From positions 1-21,540 of the forward strand of contig JABIVN010000136.1 of assembly GCA_018667205.1 (NCBI GenBank): DNA of 21,540 nt. Reading direction: 5' to 3'. Below the pieces are notes generated by a model that saw nothing but the letters and a program-made list of their open reading frames with translations, did not search any database and was not told the DNA's origin. Shown here in pieces: positions 18,406 through 21,540 of this stretch. Both the position numbers and the translations under genes were made by a program. Source of the stretch: Gammaproteobacteria bacterium. Its GTDB lineage: Bacteria > Pseudomonadota > Gammaproteobacteria > Pseudomonadales > Azotimanducaceae. How positions within the stretch are numbered: position 1 is the first letter of the stretch; each line of letters opens with the position of its first letter.

Positions 18406-19331
18406 ACCCGGACATAGATATTGAACTGAACGCAGCATCCCTATCCCAGGCCATCGAGTTTTCGCGAACAAATCATTCTGCCCAGCTTGTCGTAATGCAG
18501 GCTGGGGCTACGATCGTGGACACGTCGTTCGACCCCTCGCCGGTTGACGTTTTTGCTGTACAAAAAGGCATCTTGTCAATTCTTATCGGTATTGCTGAAG
18601 AAAAGTACCTTTTAGAACCCTGCGATGCTATCAACCATCATCTGGCACCAGAATGGACAAATCTTTCGCCCTGGACTGAAGCGAGCCTGACAATTGAAAC
18701 ATTGTTGGCAATGACAACCGGGATGGATGACGAACTTAATGAACTGGGCATCGTTGGAGAATCCTGGCGATACAACAATACTGCGTACAATTCGCTGAAA
18801 AAAATTCTGTCCATGCACACCGGTATGACATTGAATGAACTCAGCGCAGAGTGGTTGTTTGGGCCCCTGGACATGAACGAAACCAGGTGGGTAGGTCGCG
18901 CCCAACTGTTGCCCGATGGCACGCCGATGACCGGGCTTACGTCAACAGCAGCTGACCTCGCAAAATTAGGCCAACTCGTCTTAAACAACGGCGAGCACAA
19001 CGGCAACAACATTGTGCCCAGTCACTACCTAAAGCAGATGACAGCGCCAGGATCTAAAGAAAACCCTGCCTGGGGCTACTGTTGGTGGAATAATAATCAG
19101 GCCCACCATAGACGACCATTTAGTGAACACGAAATTATAGAGGGAGCGATTCTGCCGCAGGTGCCGGCTGATCTTGTCGCAACTCGCGGCCTGCTCGAAA
19201 ATGGCCTGTATATTGTTCCCAGCCTCAAGCTTGTCGTCGCACGGACCGCGCTGCCCCGCGCCTCAAAAGACCGCCGCGAAAGGTTCGAGCAACCCTTCTG
19301 GGAGTTGCTATTAAACACTCAAGAAAACTGA
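18402..19331 (+). CDS. Beta-lactamase-fold (class C / serine hydrolase) protein lacking the nucleophilic serine
   Basis: A 309-residue protein of the serine beta-lactamase-like family, with no signal peptide. Where the family has the active-site S-x-x-K, this protein reads A52-V-Q-K55 in VFAVQKGILSILIGIAEEKYLL. The codon is GCT at 18555-18557, one base from TCT (Ser). The second motif Y-x-N is kept at Y124-N-N126 (WRYNNTAYN), as is TIETLLAMTTGM. The C-terminal strand region reads RGLLENGLYIVPSLKLVVAR. The lysine and tyrosine are thus retained without the serine, suggesting a non-catalytic or altered protein, if the base is correct. The start overlaps the MFS stop by four bases, so the two are probably coupled; the pairing could mean related substrates. 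Confidence 0.85.
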   Translation: MNPDIDIELNAASLSQAIEFSRTNHSAQLVVMQAGATIVDTSFDPSPVDVFAVQKGILSILIGIAEEKYLLEPCDAINHHLAPEWTNLSPWTEASLTIETLLAMTTGMDDELNELGIVGESWRYNNTAYNSLKKILSMHTGMTLNELSAEWLFGPLDMNETRWVGRAQLLPDGTPMTGLTSTAADLAKLGQLVLNNGEHNGNNIVPSHYLKQMTAPGSKENPAWGYCWWNNNQAHHRRPFSEHEIIEGAILPQVPADLVATRGLLENGLYIVPSLKLVVARTALPRASKDRRERFEQPFWELLLNTQEN

Positions 19332-19367
19332 CGGGTGAGTTGGTGGATCATAAAAAGGCAACTGGCT

Positions 19368-21113
19368 TTAGCCAATGCTGGAGATTATCTCATGCAGGGT
19401 CTCTATAGGGAGTTTAGGAGTTCGGTCAAAATACAACAAACCGTTCACCTCCTGCTGGACATCCGTTAACTGAGTCCAGACAAACCCCTGAAGCTTTGGC
19501 GCAGCGCGAATCATTTTTGCTATTTCTTGAATGGCTTCCTGCAGCAGGACTTCAGTTTCTGGCAAGTCGCCATAGCTAAAATCAGACTCACTGAATCGAC
19601 CATAACCCACACCTCCACATTCAGTGAGTAATATAGGCAGCCCTTCAACATTCGCACCCGGCAGCGCGCCAACCCGTGATCCCATTCCATTGCCTTCAGC
19701 CACCGATGATTGCGGACTTTTTATTAGCTCATTTAAACGTTGATTAAGACTTTTCCCTTCGAAATAAAGATGAAGGGTCCAGAGGTCACCCGAGGAAAAC
19801 TCCCAGCCATCGTTACCGACCACAGGCCTGCTCGCATCCATCGCGCGCGTAATGCCGACTACCCCGTCAACAAAGGCTCGCTGCTGGGGCCTGGACGACT
19901 GGTGCCACACTCCCCAGGATTCATTAAACGGCACCCAGGCTATGACGCAGGGGTGGGCCCTGTCCCGTTTAACAAGATCTGTCCATTCAGAGACCAAGGT
20001 CTGCACCAGCTCAGTTGAGAATATCTTACCTGAGGGCATCTCTGCCCAGACAAGCAACCCGAGCTTGTCTGCCCAGTAAAGGTAACGTGGGTCTTCTGCT
20101 TTTTGGTGCTTACGTGCGCAGTTGAATCCCATCTGTAAGGTCAGCTCTACATCGCGACGGAGATCAGCATCGCTTAGTGCTGTGTACCAACCGCCCGGGA
20201 AGTAACCTTGGTCGAGAATGCCCCGAAGAAATAATTTCTCGCCGTTAAGAAGCAGAAACCCATCACGCACCTCGACCTCTCTCAGTCCTATATAGCTAGT
20301 GGCTTCATCAACACTGCCGGTCCGGATGTCTAAAAGAGTGAGTTTCACATCGTAAAGAATTGGCGAATCAGGCGACCAAAGCAAAGGCTCGTCCAATTGA
20401 AATGACACGCGGGCTTCTGAACGCAAACCTGTATTCACCTGCTTCCGGTCTACCAAGACACCCGCAAGTAGCAATTCAACGGTCAACTCACCTTCCACCT
20501 GCTTCGAGAACAACGCTGTGAGTACCAGCTCTCCAGAGTCCACTCCAAAAACCGACAGGGTACTTTCGATTGAAACCGGCGGAAGACTCTCAAGCCAGAC
20601 CGTTTGCCAGATCCCAGTAACACTATCGTAGTCTATCGGCCATCGAGTGGTACCAGCTTGCTTTCCCCTTGGCTGAGTCCACGACAAAGAATCTTCAACT
20701 CGCACCACAATCGTATTGGTACCTGATCCTACAACATGATCAATGTCGAACGCGAAGGGGGCGTAACCACCCCGGTGCTGCCCTACTTCCTGTCCATTCA
20801 CAAAAACACGGGTCCAGTGATCACAAGCACCAAACCGCAGACACACTCTCTTGTCCCAGGCCAGCGGCAGGTCAAAATCCCGCTGGTACCAGACAACCGA
20901 CGCTGGCTGAATGTTATGTATGGTAGACGCTTCGGATTCCACAGGAAAAGGAACCTGGATGGTCGCCGCGCCTTTTGGAAGCCCCGCCTTAAACCAGCCC
21001 TCAATCAATCCAACGTCACCGGCATCTTCAACAAAACACCAGCTACCATTCAGGTTTTTCCAATCGGGTCGCACAAGGAGAGGTCGCGGATACTCTGGCC
21101 GTGGTGTTAACAT
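19368..21113 (-). CDS. GH2 family glycoside hydrolase (specificity unknown)
   Basis: A 581-residue GH2 enzyme, far shorter than LacZ. In order it has a sugar-binding jelly roll (LNGSWCF to WYQRDFDLP to VFVNGQEVGQHRGGYAPFAFDI), an Ig-like domain (about 170-280) and a TIM barrel opening FLRGILDQGYFPGGWYT. The acid/base is Glu398 (FNESWG) and the probable nucleophile Glu498 (LTECGGVGY). No signal peptide is seen, so a cytosolic location is likely. Substrates in this group include beta-galactosides, -glucuronides and -mannosides; I cannot choose among them. The frame opens at GTG 21164, but ATG 21113 has AGGA just upstream (short spacing) and begins MLTPRPEYPRPLLVRPDW, as related enzymes do. Convergent with the beta-lactamase-fold gene, with 36 bp between stops. 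Confidence 0.9.
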   Translation of the reverse strand: MLTPRPEYPRPLLVRPDWKNLNGSWCFVEDAGDVGLIEGWFKAGLPKGAATIQVPFPVESEASTIHNIQPASVVWYQRDFDLPLAWDKRVCLRFGACDHWTRVFVNGQEVGQHRGGYAPFAFDIDHVVGSGTNTIVVRVEDSLSWTQPRGKQAGTTRWPIDYDSVTGIWQTVWLESLPPVSIESTLSVFGVDSGELVLTALFSKQVEGELTVELLLAGVLVDRKQVNTGLRSEARVSFQLDEPLLWSPDSPILYDVKLTLLDIRTGSVDEATSYIGLREVEVRDGFLLLNGEKLFLRGILDQGYFPGGWYTALSDADLRRDVELTLQMGFNCARKHQKAEDPRYLYWADKLGLLVWAEMPSGKIFSTELVQTLVSEWTDLVKRDRAHPCVIAWVPFNESWGVWHQSSRPQQRAFVDGVVGITRAMDASRPVVGNDGWEFSSGDLWTLHLYFEGKSLNQRLNELIKSPQSSVAEGNGMGSRVGALPGANVEGLPILLTECGGVGYGRFSESDFSYGDLPETEVLLQEAIQEIAKMIRAAPKLQGFVWTQLTDVQQEVNGLLYFDRTPKLPIETLHEIISSIG

Positions 21114-21290
21114 TTTCCTGACTCGCAAAGGGCTGAGCTGAAGCTTTAGTTTAACGAATAACACTTCAAAAAATATTACCCGATTGATGATCCATCAAAA
21201 CCTACCAGGTAAAACCCGCTTTTGGTATTCGGCTGGAGGTAGCTCTAAAGCTGGCGCCAGGCCTACACGGCCAATGCGCAGGATCTAAGT

Positions 21291-21503
21291 GTGCCAACAG
21301 CCCGCGCCCTCATCAGGCAGCAGGGCGCAAACAAACTACTAATTGACAACAGTTCGGTTCACGAGAACTTGATTTTTAAGAACTTGATTTTTAAGAACTT
21401 GATCTTCAAGAACAGGGCTTACAAGGACCTGGTTTTTAAGCACCTGGTTTTTAAGCACCTGGTTTTTAAGCACCTGGTTTTCAAAAAATTCGCCCGTAAA
21501 TGA
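21291..21503 (+). CDS. Short ORF with eight pentapeptide repeats ([N/H/D]L[I/V]FK)
   Basis: A 70-codon frame from GTG 21291, with AGGA seven bases upstream. A 25-residue unique head is followed by eight five-residue units (residues 26-65): three NLIFK, one diverged NRAYK, one DLVFK, three HLVFK, then KFARK. The product is basic and alternates hydrophobic and lysine residues. It differs from classical pentapeptide-repeat (A[D/N]LxX) proteins by Lys in place of the small residue and by its small number of coils. The repeats are near-identical at DNA level, so recent expansion is likely, and whether the frame is expressed is uncertain. No family is recognised. Confidence 0.4.
   Translation: MPTARALIRQQGANKLLIDNSSVHENLIFKNLIFKNLIFKNRAYKDLVFKHLVFKHLVFKHLVFKKFARK
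21366..21485 (+). repeat. 15-bp tandem repeat array, eight units
   Basis: Units of 15 bp begin at 21366, 21381, 21396, 21411, 21426, 21441, 21456 and 21471. The first three are of the AACTTGATTTTTAAG type and the last four of the CACCTGGTTTTTAAG type, with a diverged unit at 21411 between the two sub-families. The period is a multiple of three, so the frame is kept. Confidence 0.93.
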
Positions 21504-21509
21504 AGGCTT

Positions 21510-21540
21510 ATGGACGGGTCATTAAATCAGCCCTGGTCGC
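21510..21540 (+). CDS. Possible start of a further gene (runs off right edge)
   Basis: ATG 21510 is preceded by GAAGG at 21502-21506, overlapping the stop of the repeat ORF, and stays open for the ten codons to the edge (MDGSLNQPWS). Too short to identify. If real it would be in an operon with the repeat ORF. Confidence 0.25.
   Translation, partial: MDGSLNQPWS

Overview
The window is about 21.5 kb of compact, mostly single-copy bacterial chromosome. An outer-membrane TonB-dependent receptor, a lipoprotein with a lipobox, a GcvR-like ACT protein and a long-type LacZ point to a Gram-negative, most likely a gammaproteobacterium. The mix of TonB receptor, sulfatase, GST-family and phosphotransferase-family genes would suit an aquatic heterotroph, but that is an inference from gene content. 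No rRNA, tRNA, CRISPR array, transposase or prophage gene was seen.

Left end (1-2200): the 5' end of a minus-strand potassium-channel gene runs off the edge. It is followed on the plus strand by an Anbu-type proteasome-like peptidase and a transglutaminase-like protease. These two are familiar partners, but the ATP-grasp and alpha-E partners are not in the window, and the transglutaminase stops where its longer relatives continue into a second domain. Region 2397-5494 is a TonB-dependent receptor with a clear terminator and a candidate promoter. A 537-bp spacer with two dyads and a direct repeat follows, then a two-ACT-domain regulator-like gene (minus) diverging from an NADPH-dependent quinone/enone-reductase-like gene (plus).

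Middle (7719-12988): a translationally coupled minus-strand pair, a small membrane protein followed by a type I sulfatase with a C-terminal membrane anchor. Next come a possible 62-codon gene and a GST-family protein on the plus strand, then an aminoglycoside-phosphotransferase-fold kinase on the minus strand.

Right part (13090-21540): a full-length LacZ-type GH2 beta-galactosidase; a Met/Asp/Glu-rich lipoprotein whose stop codon lies inside a 13-bp minisatellite that leads into a perfect terminator; an MFS transporter overlapping by four bases a beta-lactamase-fold protein that has lost its nucleophilic serine; a second GH2 enzyme on the minus strand; and a short ORF built from eight 15-bp repeats.

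Together the TonB receptor, sulfatase, two GH2 enzymes and the MFS exporter/importer could serve glycan or glycoside use, but they lie on both strands and do not form one operon, so a dedicated utilisation locus is not shown. The most unusual items are the Ser-to-Ala beta-lactamase-fold protein, the minisatellite that places stop codons in all three frames, the shortened Anbu-partner transglutaminase and the pentapeptide-repeat ORF.
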